A program made the translations under genes and the position numbers. The notes under the pieces were generated by a model, which saw only the letters and a list, made by a program, of their open reading frames with translations, ran no database searches and was not told where the DNA came from. From the NCBI GenBank assembly GCA_016744295.1, contig JADGEQ010000006.1:62001-126000 (forward strand): a DNA stretch of 64,000 nt, read 5' to 3'. The number at the start of each line of letters is the position of its first letter. Within the stretch, counting starts at the first letter, position 1. Below, in pieces: positions 51,515-61,600 of the stretch. Origin of the DNA: Desulfobacteraceae bacterium. Lineage in GTDB: Bacteria > Desulfobacterota > Desulfobacteria > Desulfobacterales > Desulfobacteraceae.

Positions 51515-52396
51515 TTAGATATTTTTTTTGAATTTTGATATCTCGGTTTGTTCTATCTGCCAGATATTGGTTTTGTCCATTCGCCCTTTTAAAAATCCGG
51601 ATCTGAGAAAGCCTTTTATCTTGGCAGAGGACAGGCCCGATAGTTTGGAAAAATCTTCAACACTGATGGTATCCTCTGATACCAAGGCAGCCGCTTTTTT
51701 TCGGCTCACTTTCCTGGCCTGGGATTTTGAGGCACCTAAAATCTTTTCAAATTCAGACTCAGGAATATGCCATTGGCGGTTACTGATTTTTATACCGGAT
51801 AAAAAACCGGTTTTAAGGAATCTGCGTATTTTGACGGGGTCAATTCTTGTTTGTTTTGCAAACTGCTCCACAGAAGCCATTCCCGGGGGAGGGGGAACTT
51901 CGGGCATGGTGTCCCTGGCAAGATCCTCTTCAATTGTTTGTATGGATGTTTCAATATTGAATTTGCCGGCCAAGGTGTCAAAGGGAACAATGATAACAGG
52001 ATTGTTTTTAAGGTCAGATGAAATTTTGGGTGTGGCGTGGCTGATCTCCGGGACTGCCACATCAAAGAAAAAGCCATTTTTTGATAATTCAGCCTTGGCC
52101 TTACCTGTGACCATATTGGTCAGTTCACCGGCAAGGTCAAATAATTCTTCCTGGGAAGGGGGTGCCTGACCCTCAAACAGAGTGTTAAGAATTTTATTCA
52201 AAAGGTTTTTGGAAAAGTGGATGATAAAATACCCGTTTATCCCGTGGCCATTGAGTTTGATAAATCCGTTGATATCCCTACCTGGGTTCGGCTTGTTTCT
52301 GACAAGGGGCCGCCCCGGTTCAGAGTCAATACCGGCAAAGGTTTTAAATACATCAATGGATGCATTGATAAAAGGATTTATATAGTTAACGTTCAT
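51515..52396 (-). CDS. CheX-like domain fused to two excisionase-type HTH modules
   Basis: A 293-residue protein. Residues 1-155 resemble CheX, the CheY-P phosphatase fold, with the ExxN motif E91-L-T-N94 in LAGELTNMVTG. Residues about 175-219 and 244-290 are two copies of one HTH-like module (VEQFAKQTRIDPVKIRRFLK and VEDFSKLSGLSSAKIKGFLR), each with GFL and a Trp-Gln/His-Ile wing. Joining a chemotaxis phosphatase fold to DNA-binding modules is unusual. It may read a phosphorylated receiver and act on DNA. It is transcribed toward the leucine-type operon. Confidence 0.75.
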   Translation of the reverse strand: MNVNYINPFINASIDVFKTFAGIDSEPGRPLVRNKPNPGRDINGFIKLNGHGINGYFIIHFSKNLLNKILNTLFEGQAPPSQEELFDLAGELTNMVTGKAKAELSKNGFFFDVAVPEISHATPKISSDLKNNPVIIVPFDTLAGKFNIETSIQTIEEDLARDTMPEVPPPPGMASVEQFAKQTRIDPVKIRRFLKTGFLSGIKISNRQWHIPESEFEKILGASKSQARKVSRKKAAALVSEDTISVEDFSKLSGLSSAKIKGFLRSGFLKGRMDKTNIWQIEQTEISKFKKNI

Positions 52397-52741
52397 ACTG
52401 TCCTTGCATTATAAAAATTAGTCGGGAGTATATCCCTGGTATTGAGAATTTACAAGGTATTCCCCCCTGTTTTTTCCAATCAAAATTTCAAATTAAGTTG
52501 GGATTTTATAAGTTTTTAAGAAAGTAATTTAAATCATCCATGGAAAGATGTATACTGTTTTTATCCAGATCAATTTGCCTGTAAGATTTTTGAAACAGGT
52601 GTTTATTACGATTCTTTTTTGAAACTAGTTCAATTTTTATTTTCAGGGATAATCCATAGGGCATCCGGGGGACAGCACTCTTTGCCGCTGGATGGCAATC
52701 CATACAATCCGGTTGATATATTTACCGGAAAGGGGGGGGGT
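52397..52741. other. 345-bp gap before the UspA gene
   Basis: The left two thirds are AT-rich, with T runs and no convincing frame. A 65-codon minus-strand frame exists but has no family or ribosome-binding support. The UspA gene's ribosome-binding site is an unusually long G run (GGGGGGGG) just before its ATG. Confidence 0.5.
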
Positions 52742-53167
52742 ATGATGAAGTTTGAAAAAATATTAAATCCCGTTGACGGGTCAGAGCACTCCATGCATTC
52801 AACCCAGGCTGCCATTGAACTGGCCAAACGATTTGATTCCAAGATTGTGCTTTTGCACTGCCACAGCAGGTTCCCCGTGGTATTGTCCGAGCCTTACTTC
52901 CAGCAGGCAATTGATGAAATAATGAAAGCATCCGGAGATTTAATTAAACCCTTTGAAACCATTTTGGAAGAGAGCGGGGTGGACTATGAGGTCAGAATCT
53001 TGGAAGGTCTTCCGGGAACTACCATTGCAGAGGTTGTCCAGATTGATAAAACGGATGTGATCGTCATGGGGTCCCGGGGGGTTTCGAATTTCGAAGGATT
53101 GTTCCTGGGCAGTGTTGCACACCAGGTACTGCACAAATCCGAATGCCCTGTGTTCATAGTCAAATAA
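52742..53167 (+). CDS. universal stress protein, UspA family
   Basis: A 141-residue protein of the Usp fold. KILNPVDGSEHSMHSTQAAI is the first strand and helix, and MGSRGVSNFEGLFLGSVAHQ holds the G-2x-G-9x-G-S nucleotide-binding motif. It probably binds ATP. I chose 52742 over an upstream TTG because the folded domain begins there. The aldolase remnant and the kinase follow. Confidence 0.92.
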   Translation: MMKFEKILNPVDGSEHSMHSTQAAIELAKRFDSKIVLLHCHSRFPVVLSEPYFQQAIDEIMKASGDLIKPFETILEESGVDYEVRILEGLPGTTIAEVVQIDKTDVIVMGSRGVSNFEGLFLGSVAHQVLHKSECPVFIVK

Positions 53168-53265
53168 TCCGATTTGTCTGCACATAACAATTGAGCAGAG
53201 AGGTACTGACCCATGACGGCAAATAGACCTACCCTGGCAATGGTTGCACTGGGAATGGGGATATT

Positions 53266-53430
53266 GGCGGCTGCCCCTGGAAATTGAGTTTTTCCTATGG
53301 CCGTGCCCTCCGGGAAAAGACCCTCCTGGTGTGGAAGGGCAATGCTGAAAATTTATCCCTGGGCAAAAAACTCTTTTGCACCGGGCAAAAAGCAATGGGG
53401 CTGACCGGTATGGAAATTATACCCAACCCA
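53266..53430 (+). pseudogene. remnant of a class I fructose-bisphosphate aldolase C terminus
   Basis: The frame reads CPWKLSFSYGRALREKTLLV, then WKGNAENLSLGKKLF, close to the aldolase ending PWALTFSYGRAL...AWGGKKENLKAAQ. Only about 50 residues remain; the rest of the enzyme, including the Schiff-base lysine, is absent, and a stop lies in frame at 53224. The frame then runs on without a stop into the histidine kinase gene, whose own ribosome-binding site comes later. So this is a decayed tail, not part of the kinase. Confidence 0.7.
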
Positions 53431-53466
53431 TGGAGAGATTTTCGGGATGATCATAAAGGAGGCATC

Positions 53467-55767
53467 ATGTTGGAGAATAATTCCATCAGGTTTCAGGTTA
53501 AACAGATCGCTGCTTCATTGGGGGCGAATATCAAAAGCTGTACCCAGGCCCTATATGAACTTCGGCGGTTGACCCATATTTTGTTTTCCGAAACCCGGGC
53601 AACTGGTAATGATATAGAGCAGTGGTTCAGAGAAGAAAATTTTGCTGTTGATGAAGATGGCTTCTGGACAAGCATCCCACTCCTGGAAGCATTCCGGACT
53701 AACCAGGCACCTCTGGAGGCAATTTCCTATTCCTGGAACCCCAAACTCATCCAAAACAAGGATGCCTGTTTGCGCATGTATTGTTTGCGAAATATTGGAA
53801 TTTATCTTGCTGAAATTCGGGAACGTCTGCCGGGTACGGCATGGATGTACTACCAGGATATCACAAACACCTCGATCCAGTTTCCCTATATCGATCAAAT
53901 CACAGCCATCACCCCGGACTTTGACTGGCATACCTATCATACCTTCCAGTCGGTGACTCCGGAAAATAACCCCCGGGGAATTATCCAATGGACCAGCCCC
54001 ACCATCGATTATGCCGGGGAGGGATTGATCATATCGGTGTCCATTCCTGTTTTCCTGGGGAAAAAATTTATTGGCCTCTGGAGCATTGACCTTCCCATGA
54101 GCAGCCTTCATGAGGATGTTGTGTTTGATACCTACCTGGAGGGTCAGGTCAATTTTATTCTGGACCGTGATGGAAATCTGGTGTCCCATCCCTCGGTTGC
54201 AGTAGAGATTGACAAGGATAAGGGAAGCATCTATCAACGTCATATAAATGAACTGGGATCGGAATTTGCTGATCTGGATCAGACTATTCTCATGGAAGAA
54301 AAAAATGGCCAGCGATTGCTCAAAAGAAAGGATGGCAGTGAAATCCTGGCCTGCTTTGAAGTTATTCCGGATATTGAGTGGATATTTATCGCCACTTTTC
54401 CCAGACTTTCCATGGAGGAGGTTGTTAACCGAAGAATCCGTGATGCCCTGGACCAGGTCAAATCAGGCGATTTCTCCTATCGGCTCAGGGACATGTCCGA
54501 TGTTGAACAGGCCCAAATAATTGTCAATAGTTTTAATGAGATGGCCTCGGCCCTGGAGAACCAGGAAAAAATCCGACTGGAGGCCCAGGAGGAAAAGAAA
54601 AAACTGGAAAAAAGGCTCCAGCATTTCCAGCGAATGGAGGCCATAGGGACCCTTGCCGGAGGCATTGCCCACGACTTTAACAATATTTTGTTTCCCATTC
54701 TTGGGTTTGCTGAGTTGCTTTCCCAGGACCTGTCAAAGGACAGCGGTGAATACGCAATGGTTCAAAATATATATCATGCTGCCGGACGGGCAAGGGATTT
54801 GACCCAGCAGATTCTCACCTTCAGCCGCCAGGCAGACCTGGAGAATAGTGCTGTTTTTTTTCAAAATGTTATCAAAGAAGCGTTAAAGCTTTTGCGCTCT
54901 TCAATCCCTAAGGATATAGAAATCTTGCAAAACATTCAGTCTGATTGTCCTCCTGTTTTTGGGGATCCCACCAAGCTTCACCAGATTATTATGAATTTGT
55001 GCACCAATGCATTCCACGCCGTTCAAAAAAAGGGTGGAAAATTTGAAGTAAGTCTGGAAGCCATTGAGGTGAAGCCTGGAAACAGGACAGAATTTCAGGA
55101 ATTGGAACTTGGGAACTATGTCAGATTAAGCGTATCGGACACCGGCCACGGCATGGACGCCAAAACCCGTGCCCAGATTTTTGATCCCTATTTTACCACC
55201 AAGGCGGAGGGCAAGGGAACCGGTTTGGGACTGTCCGTCACCTACGGTATCGTTCAAAAATTAAAGGGTGAAATTAAAGTCTACAGTGAGTCTGGTGAAG
55301 GCACAACCTTTCAGGTTTATCTGCCCCAGGCCGCAAGTCCTCCACAAGCGGTAACGACTATTGAAATACCAATGGCCATGGGGACCGAACGGATTTTGCT
55401 CGTGGATGATGAAAAGACCATCCTTAGAATGGGCAAAAAGGTTCTGGAAAAATACGGCTACCAGGTGACAACCCATATGGACAGCTTGGCTGCCCTGGCT
55501 GAATTTCAAGAGGATCCTGCTCATTTTGATATAGTGATCACCGATATGACAATGCCCAACATGACAGGAGACACCCTGGCCGGTCATGTCAAGAATCTTC
55601 GGCCACAGATCCCTGTGATCCTCTGCACTGGATTCAGTGAAAAAATATCCAAAAGCAATTATAAAAGTGACATTATTGACGAATTGTTGATGAAACCAAT
55701 TTCCATAAAAGCTTTTAATCAGACTATCCGACGTTTACTGGATGCACCCAAGGACAGGAAAAAATGA
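53467..55767 (+). CDS. hybrid histidine kinase with Cache-like sensor
   Basis: A 766-residue protein. Residues about 60-320 look like a Cache sensor (FDWHTYHTFQSVTPENNPRG, GLWSIDLPMSSL, NFILDRDGNLVSHPS), with no clear membrane helix on either side, so ligand sensing may be cytoplasmic. A HAMP-like stretch, a coiled coil and the kinase follow: H402 in GGIAHDFNNIL, MNLCTNAFHAVQ (N box), GHGMD, GKGTGLGLS. The receiver has D693 in VITDMTMP. AAAGGAGG at 53455-53462 fixes the start. Its stop overlaps the next gene (ATGA), so the two proteins are made together. Confidence 0.88.
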   Translation: MLENNSIRFQVKQIAASLGANIKSCTQALYELRRLTHILFSETRATGNDIEQWFREENFAVDEDGFWTSIPLLEAFRTNQAPLEAISYSWNPKLIQNKDACLRMYCLRNIGIYLAEIRERLPGTAWMYYQDITNTSIQFPYIDQITAITPDFDWHTYHTFQSVTPENNPRGIIQWTSPTIDYAGEGLIISVSIPVFLGKKFIGLWSIDLPMSSLHEDVVFDTYLEGQVNFILDRDGNLVSHPSVAVEIDKDKGSIYQRHINELGSEFADLDQTILMEEKNGQRLLKRKDGSEILACFEVIPDIEWIFIATFPRLSMEEVVNRRIRDALDQVKSGDFSYRLRDMSDVEQAQIIVNSFNEMASALENQEKIRLEAQEEKKKLEKRLQHFQRMEAIGTLAGGIAHDFNNILFPILGFAELLSQDLSKDSGEYAMVQNIYHAAGRARDLTQQILTFSRQADLENSAVFFQNVIKEALKLLRSSIPKDIEILQNIQSDCPPVFGDPTKLHQIIMNLCTNAFHAVQKKGGKFEVSLEAIEVKPGNRTEFQELELGNYVRLSVSDTGHGMDAKTRAQIFDPYFTTKAEGKGTGLGLSVTYGIVQKLKGEIKVYSESGEGTTFQVYLPQAASPPQAVTTIEIPMAMGTERILLVDDEKTILRMGKKVLEKYGYQVTTHMDSLAALAEFQEDPAHFDIVITDMTMPNMTGDTLAGHVKNLRPQIPVILCTGFSEKISKSNYKSDIIDELLMKPISIKAFNQTIRRLLDAPKDRKK

Positions 55768-57785
55768 ATATCACCGTTACCTCTCCAAAGGGCGATAGGG
55801 ACAGAAAAAGTTTGTACCATTTTCTATACAGCATCTGGATCAGAGAATTTAATCGGGAACTGTCCGGAACCAATCATGAAAGAGAAGAAATTAAAGATGA
55901 GATGGATTCATGGGCGGATCATTTCATGGCTCTGGATGAAGGGGGTAATATTGTTGGTTGTGTCAGGACCAACCGGCTTTCCAAGGGAGAGCCAAGGGCG
56001 GAACTCTTAACTTCCATGGGTTTTAACGAGCTGTCAGCCTTGTTTGACCCGTCCCGGGTTGCCTTTATTTCCCATTTGACCATTTCCCCGGCCCACAGGG
56101 GCAGCACAGTAATTTCACTTCTTTTGGCAGAATTGTTCCGCAACTTGTTTGAGTGTGATATGACCGTTGCTGTTTGTTATTGTCGGCTCAACCTGGTGTC
56201 TCTTTATCACCGCATCGGCATGCGACCCTATCTTTCAAATTTCGAGATGAACGGGCGGATGCGGATTCCCCTGATCGGTTGTATAAATGATCGCGGTTAC
56301 CTTGAACAAACAGGTAGCCCTCTGCATTTTTTGCTGCCTGTTCAGTGCGACGACCATGGGTGGGCTGCCCAATTGTTAAAGGAAAAATTTACCGATTTTT
56401 ATACCCCGGATATTTCCAATATTAAAGTCCGTTCCCTTTGGGCACAATTGGCCCATGCAACGCCTGAGCAGGAAGAAGAACCGGTTTCCAAGCTGTTCCA
56501 GGGGCTGGCCCAAAAATCCCTTGGAGGGATATTGGAAAAATTGCCCAGGGTCAGGCTTTCCCAGAATGAAGTGCTCCAGGTGAATCAGACGGCGGAGGCG
56601 GCCATGGGAATTTTGGTCAGCGGTTCATTGGGGGTTGGCATAGGAGAAGAGATCAATCCCCATTTTATCTATATTATACGTCCTGGGGAACCCTTTGGGG
56701 AACTGCGCATTTTGACCCGGGTCCGGCACTCAACCATTCTGCAGTCCATGGAGAAAAGTGAAGTTGTTTTGCTGCCGAAAAATCTGTTTGACTGGTTTGG
56801 CAAAAAAGATCCGGAAGTGGCCCTTCATCTCTATAAAAATCTGCTGTTTATATTGGCCCGGCGCATTGCAGTGGTTCATTCTACTCTGGCCGGTCTTTTG
56901 GGCCGGGAGGAGCAGTCAGACGCCCGGGTCCGCCGTCCTGCACTCCACGCAGCCGATGCGGCTAAAACTGCCACGGACCGGGAGGAGTCCTACCACTTTG
57001 ATACCCTGTCCGATAGGAAAAGCGAATTCGATAGACTGACCCGCCAGGCAAAGATTGCCCATGCCCTTGAGATCAATGCCCTGAAAAAAATTGGTCTCAG
57101 CAATGGGGACCGGATTTTGGATCTGGGGTCAGGCCCGGGCATCACCACCATGCTCTTGGCCCGTAATTTTCCCGACAGTAAGATTGTGGGTGTGGAGCCG
57201 GAGGATGAACTGAGATCCAGTGCCCTTGCCATGGCTCAAAAGCAGAATCTGGACCAATGCATATTCCTGGAAGGAACTGCCCAGGCTATCCCATTGTCGG
57301 ATCATATTGTTGATTTCTCCTATGCCCGTCTTCTGTTCCAGCATATCCCCGATCCCATGGACGTTCTTGTGGAGATGAAACGGGTCACCCGGCCCGGGGG
57401 TATTGTTTGCGTACTGGATGTGGACGACGGCACTATTTTTATTCATCCCCGGGTCCCGGAATGGCAGGGAGTGGAGGTCCGGGTGGCCAGGGCTCAGGCC
57501 CTGTCAGGGGGTGACCGCTATGTGGGCCGGAAATTATTGTCTTATCTGCTTGAAGCTGGATTCGCCCAGGTCCAGGTAGACGTGGTGCCTGTCACCACCC
57601 AGATGTTGGGACCGGAAGCCTTTTTTGACATCGTATTCGGCTTTAAACAACAGCATTTGAAGCGTGTGAACGACTGGGACTCGGAAACAGAAGAAACTTT
57701 TGCCCGAATTCGTGAATCATTGTTGGGACCCGGTGCGTTTGCTTCGGAAAATATCTTTGTGGCCCATGCCACAGTCCTCGAATAA
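55764..57785 (+). CDS. GNAT/cyclic-nucleotide-binding/methyltransferase fusion
   Basis: A 673-residue three-domain protein. Residues 1-165 resemble N-acyltransferases of the autoinducer-synthase/FeeM type: FLYSIWIREFN, DEMDSWADHFMALD, GNIVGCVRTNRL and FISHLTISPAHRGSTVISLL. Residues about 245-375 are a cNMP-binding-like domain (GILVSGSLGVGIGEE, PGEPFGELRILT). Residues about 435-600 are a class I methyltransferase with motif I ILDLGSGPG and PLSDHIVDFSYARLLFQHIP. It could make and methylate an acylated small molecule under cyclic-nucleotide control. It is translationally coupled to the hybrid kinase. Function is inferred only. Confidence 0.78.
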   Translation: MNITVTSPKGDRDRKSLYHFLYSIWIREFNRELSGTNHEREEIKDEMDSWADHFMALDEGGNIVGCVRTNRLSKGEPRAELLTSMGFNELSALFDPSRVAFISHLTISPAHRGSTVISLLLAELFRNLFECDMTVAVCYCRLNLVSLYHRIGMRPYLSNFEMNGRMRIPLIGCINDRGYLEQTGSPLHFLLPVQCDDHGWAAQLLKEKFTDFYTPDISNIKVRSLWAQLAHATPEQEEEPVSKLFQGLAQKSLGGILEKLPRVRLSQNEVLQVNQTAEAAMGILVSGSLGVGIGEEINPHFIYIIRPGEPFGELRILTRVRHSTILQSMEKSEVVLLPKNLFDWFGKKDPEVALHLYKNLLFILARRIAVVHSTLAGLLGREEQSDARVRRPALHAADAAKTATDREESYHFDTLSDRKSEFDRLTRQAKIAHALEINALKKIGLSNGDRILDLGSGPGITTMLLARNFPDSKIVGVEPEDELRSSALAMAQKQNLDQCIFLEGTAQAIPLSDHIVDFSYARLLFQHIPDPMDVLVEMKRVTRPGGIVCVLDVDDGTIFIHPRVPEWQGVEVRVARAQALSGGDRYVGRKLLSYLLEAGFAQVQVDVVPVTTQMLGPEAFFDIVFGFKQQHLKRVNDWDSETEETFARIRESLLGPGAFASENIFVAHATVLE

Positions 57786-57814
57786 TCCGGCGGATTTGGT
57801 GTTCGATATTGTCC

Positions 57815-57866
57815 TTGACAACCCTTTGAATAAATGTAAAAAAATATATGACTGAGCGCTCGTTCA
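57815..57866 (+). promoter_or_regulatory. promoter and operator of the TetR gene
   Basis: TTGACA (57815-57820) and TAAAAA (57837-57842) are 16 bp apart. TGACTGAGCGCTCGTTCA (57849-57866) follows, a palindrome centred on GCGC and close to the TGAATGAnnnnTCATTCA box of FadR-like TetR regulators. The same site occurs before the leucine-type operon. Confidence 0.75.
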
Positions 57867-57911
57867 AGAGCCGGAAAAGGCTGAGCAGGAAAAGGCTTGG
57901 AAAGATGAAAA

Positions 57912-58592
57912 ATGGAAATAGGCAGTAAAAGGAGTGAAAATTTGGTAAAACGTACGGGTAAATCAATTCCAGCGGCCGGCGAAGAGGTCCCCACCCAGAT
58001 AAAGAATCCGGAACTAGTCCGGGAGCGGCGACGGCATATTATTGATTCAACGGTCACCCTGTTCATCGAACACGGCTACCACAAGACCACCACCCGGATG
58101 ATTGCCAAGGCAGCCAATTTTTCAATCGGATCTTTATATGAATATGTCAGCTCCAAGGAAGACCTGCTTTATCTGGTCTGTAAAGCCATCCACGAGGAGG
58201 TTCAGGATGCCGTGGAAGATGCATTGTCCAATAGTGCAAAGGAAAAAGAGCAACTGGCCGAGGTGATCCGGCAATATTTTTATGTGTGCGATAAGATGGC
58301 CGATCATATTCTCATGATGTACCAGGTGACCCAGTTTTTGCCCCAGAAATGGAAGGAGCAGGTGCTGGTAAATGAATTGAATATCACGGATATCTTTATC
58401 AATATCCTGGGACTGCTATCGGGTAAAAATAATTTTCCCAAATTAGACGGGAAAACGCTGAACCTTGTGGGGCACAATATTTCTGTTCTGGGCCAGATGT
58501 GGGCTTTTCGCCGCTGGCATCTGAAAAAAGAATTTACCATTGACGAATATATCTCCATTCAAACCGATTTTATTCTGGGGCTCATCCTGTAA
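57912..58592 (+). CDS. TetR-family regulator, FadR-like
   Basis: A 226-residue repressor. The HTH is at about residues 40-90 (RRRHIIDSTVTLFIEHGYHK, TTTRMIAKAANFSIGSLYEY); the C-terminal ligand domain is helical. The start could also be a TTG at 57942, which has AAAGGAG 6 bp upstream; the ATG at 57912 has a weaker GGAAAG. A palindrome in its own promoter matches the one at the leucine-type operon, so it probably represses both and is released by an acyl-CoA. Confidence 0.88.
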   Translation: MEIGSKRSENLVKRTGKSIPAAGEEVPTQIKNPELVRERRRHIIDSTVTLFIEHGYHKTTTRMIAKAANFSIGSLYEYVSSKEDLLYLVCKAIHEEVQDAVEDALSNSAKEKEQLAEVIRQYFYVCDKMADHILMMYQVTQFLPQKWKEQVLVNELNITDIFINILGLLSGKNNFPKLDGKTLNLVGHNISVLGQMWAFRRWHLKKEFTIDEYISIQTDFILGLIL

Positions 58593-58634
58593 AAAAAAAA
58601 AATTTATATTTATTTTTTTGTTTTTATGTGCAAC

Positions 58635-58664
58635 TACAATAGAGAGTAAACTCTGTTTAGTTTA
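58635..58664 (+). promoter_or_regulatory. possible promoter and operator of icmF
   Basis: TACAAT at 58635-58640 could be a -10; a -35 is not clear. TAAACT (58647-58652) and AGTTTA (58659-58664) form a 6-bp inverted repeat over the likely start point. It is unlike the GCGC-centred operator of the TetR gene just upstream, so another regulator may act here. Confidence 0.4.
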
Positions 58665-58697
58665 GTCAAACTCTCGGTTTTTCGAAAAGGAGAAGTC

Positions 58698-61600
58698 ATG
58701 AACGCAGAACCTGAAGCATATAAGCCTATAAATTCAGTTAAAATCGTAACTGCCACCTCTCTATTTGACGGCCATGATGCCTCCATCAACATCATGCGCC
58801 GAATTTTGCAGGATTCTGGGGTCGAGGTGATTCATATCGGCCACAACCGGTCTGCAAAGGAAGTGGTGGATGCCGCCATTGAAGAAGATGCCCAGGGCAT
58901 AGCTGTCTCCAGTTACCAGGGGGGGCATGTGGAATATTTCAAGTACATGGTGGACCTTCTAAAGGAACGGGGTGCATCCCGGGTCAAGATTTTTGGGGGG
59001 GGCGGCGGCGTGATCATCCCTTCGGAAATGGATGAACTACATGCTTATGGGGTTACCCGGATCTATTCCCCTGAAGATGGTTCCAAAATGGGACTACAGG
59101 GAATGATAAATGATATGATCCGGGCCATGGATGCGCCATCTGTGGATTTTGACGCCCTGGACTATTCAAGGCTGACCATTGATAATAAATATGTGACAGC
59201 CAATTTCATCTCTGCGGTTCAGGAAGCCTGCGCCTCCCACAAGGACAAAATAGAAGAGATTATGTCCGGGATTGGTAAGGTTGCAGATGGCCGGGATGTA
59301 CCGGTTATAGGACTTACCGGGACGGGAGGCGCCGGGAAATCCTCTTTGACTGATGAATTGATTCTGCGTATCCTCAGAGATTTGAGTGACGTGAACATTG
59401 CCATTATTTCCTGTGATCCGTCCCGGCGCAAAACCGGGGGGGCTCTTTTGGGGGACAGAATCCGTATGAATTCCATTGAAACAGGACGGGTTTATATGCG
59501 ATCCCTTGCCACGAGGCGTTCCCAGACAGAACTGCCCGAGGCACTTCCCCATGCCGTGGCCGTGGCTGTGGCTGCAGGCTATGATATTATTCTTGTGGAG
59601 ACCGCCGGTATTGGTCAGGGGGATTCCCGGGTGGTTGACCTGGTGGACATGTCCATCTATGTGATGACCGCAGAGTTTGGTGCCCCTTCCCAGCTGGAAA
59701 AGATTGATATGCTGGATTATGCCGATATCGTGGTGGTGAATAAATATGAAAAAAAGGGATCTGAAGATGCCCTTAGGGATGTGCGAAAACAGGTACAGAG
59801 AAATAAAAAAGCCTGGGATACAGACCCAAAAGATCTGCCCGTGTACGGGACCATTGCCTCTAAATTTAATGATGACGGCATTACATCCCTTTACCATGGA
59901 CTTCTGGATTTGATTGCAGAAAAAAAACAGATCCAATATGAATCCACTCTTCCCAGGTCGGGTGCCAAGGAATCCTCATCCAAGACCATTATTATTCCGG
60001 GAGAGAGAACCCGATACCTGGCTGAAATAGCCGATACCGTTCGGGAATATCACAAAAGATCAGAAAACCAGTCCGGGGCAGTGAGACAGCGATGGCATTT
60101 GCAGGAAACGGCAAAGGTTCTTGGAGATTCCGAGCTGGATGGTCTTGCAGGGTTCAAGGAAGCTGTTAGCCAGGCAAACGCCATGGTGGAGGGGGAGACC
60201 GATCAGTTGATCGCCGAATACAGCCATTGTTCGGATAGGTATGAAAAAGATGAACTGGTATATCATGTCAGGGACAAAGAGTTCAGGTTGCCCCTGCACA
60301 GTCGGTCCCTGTCCCATTCAAAAATTCCCAAGATTGCCCTGCCGACGTTCACAGATCCGGGGGAGCAGTATGCCTGGATGCGCAAGGAGAATTTTGCCGG
60401 CAATTTTCCCTATACAGCCGGGGTTTTTCCCCTGAAGCGGGATGATGAAGATCCCACAAGAATGTTTGCAGGTGAGGGGGGACCGGCCGATACCAATCGC
60501 CGTTTCAAACTTCTGTCAGGGTCCTATCCTGCCAAACGGTTGTCAACGGCCTTTGATTCTGTAACCCTTTACGGGTTTGATCCGGATAGGCGGCCTGATA
60601 TTTATGGAAAAATAGGCACCTCAGGGGTGAGTATCTGTACCCTGGATGATGTCAAGCTTCTCTATGACGGGTTTGATCTGTGTGCACCCAACACTTCGGT
60701 GTCCATGACCATCAATGGCCCGGCTCCCATGATGCTGGCCATGTTCATGAATACTGCCATTGCCCAGCAGACAGACCGATTCAGGGAAGAAAAGGGCAGG
60801 GAACCTTCGGGAAAAGAAACAAAAGAGATCAGACAATTTGCCCTGTCCAATGTCAGGGGGACGGTCCAGGCAGATATATTAAAGGAGGATCAGGGGCAGA
60901 ATACCTGTATTTTTTCCATTGAATTTGCCCTGAAGATGATGGGGGATATCCAGCAGTATTTTATTGACCACCAGGTGAGAAATTTTTATTCGGTTTCCAT
61001 TTCCGGATACCACATCGCCGAAGCCGGTGCCAATCCCATCACCCAATTGGCACTGACCCTGGCCAACGGGTTTACCTATGTGGAGTATTATTTGTCCCGG
61101 GGCATGGATATCAATGAGTTTGCCCCCTCCCTTTCCTTTTTCTTTTCCAATGGAATGGATCCCGAGTACACGGTGATCGGCCGGGTGGCGCGGCGGATCT
61201 GGGCTGTGGCCATGCGTCACAAGTATGGGGGGAATGAAAAATGCCAGAAACTAAAGTATCATATCCAGACATCGGGTCGTTCCCTTCATTCCCAGGACAT
61301 TCAATTTAATGACATCAGAACTTCCCTCCAGGGGTTGTGTGCCATCTATGATAATTGCAACAGCCTTCACACCAATGCCTTTGACGAGGCCATTACCACG
61401 CCGTCGACGGAATCGGTGCGAAGGGCTCTGGCTGTCCAGCTGATCATTAACCGGGAATGGGGGCTTGCCAAAAATGAGAACCCCCTCCAGGGCAGTTTTA
61501 TTGTAGATGAACTGACAGATCTTGTGGAGGAGGCTGTGCTTGTTGAGTTTGAACGGATTACGGAACGGGGCGGAGTTCTGGGTGCCATGGAAACCGGTTA

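Noticed and set aside
52506..52703. 65-codon minus-strand frame in the gap before uspA
   Set aside because: No ribosome-binding site, no homology I recognise, and the region has the base composition of a spacer.
53284..53466. Histidine kinase starting at the upstream TTG
   Set aside because: The extra 61 residues are an aldolase remnant, and AAAGGAGG lies directly before the ATG at 53467.
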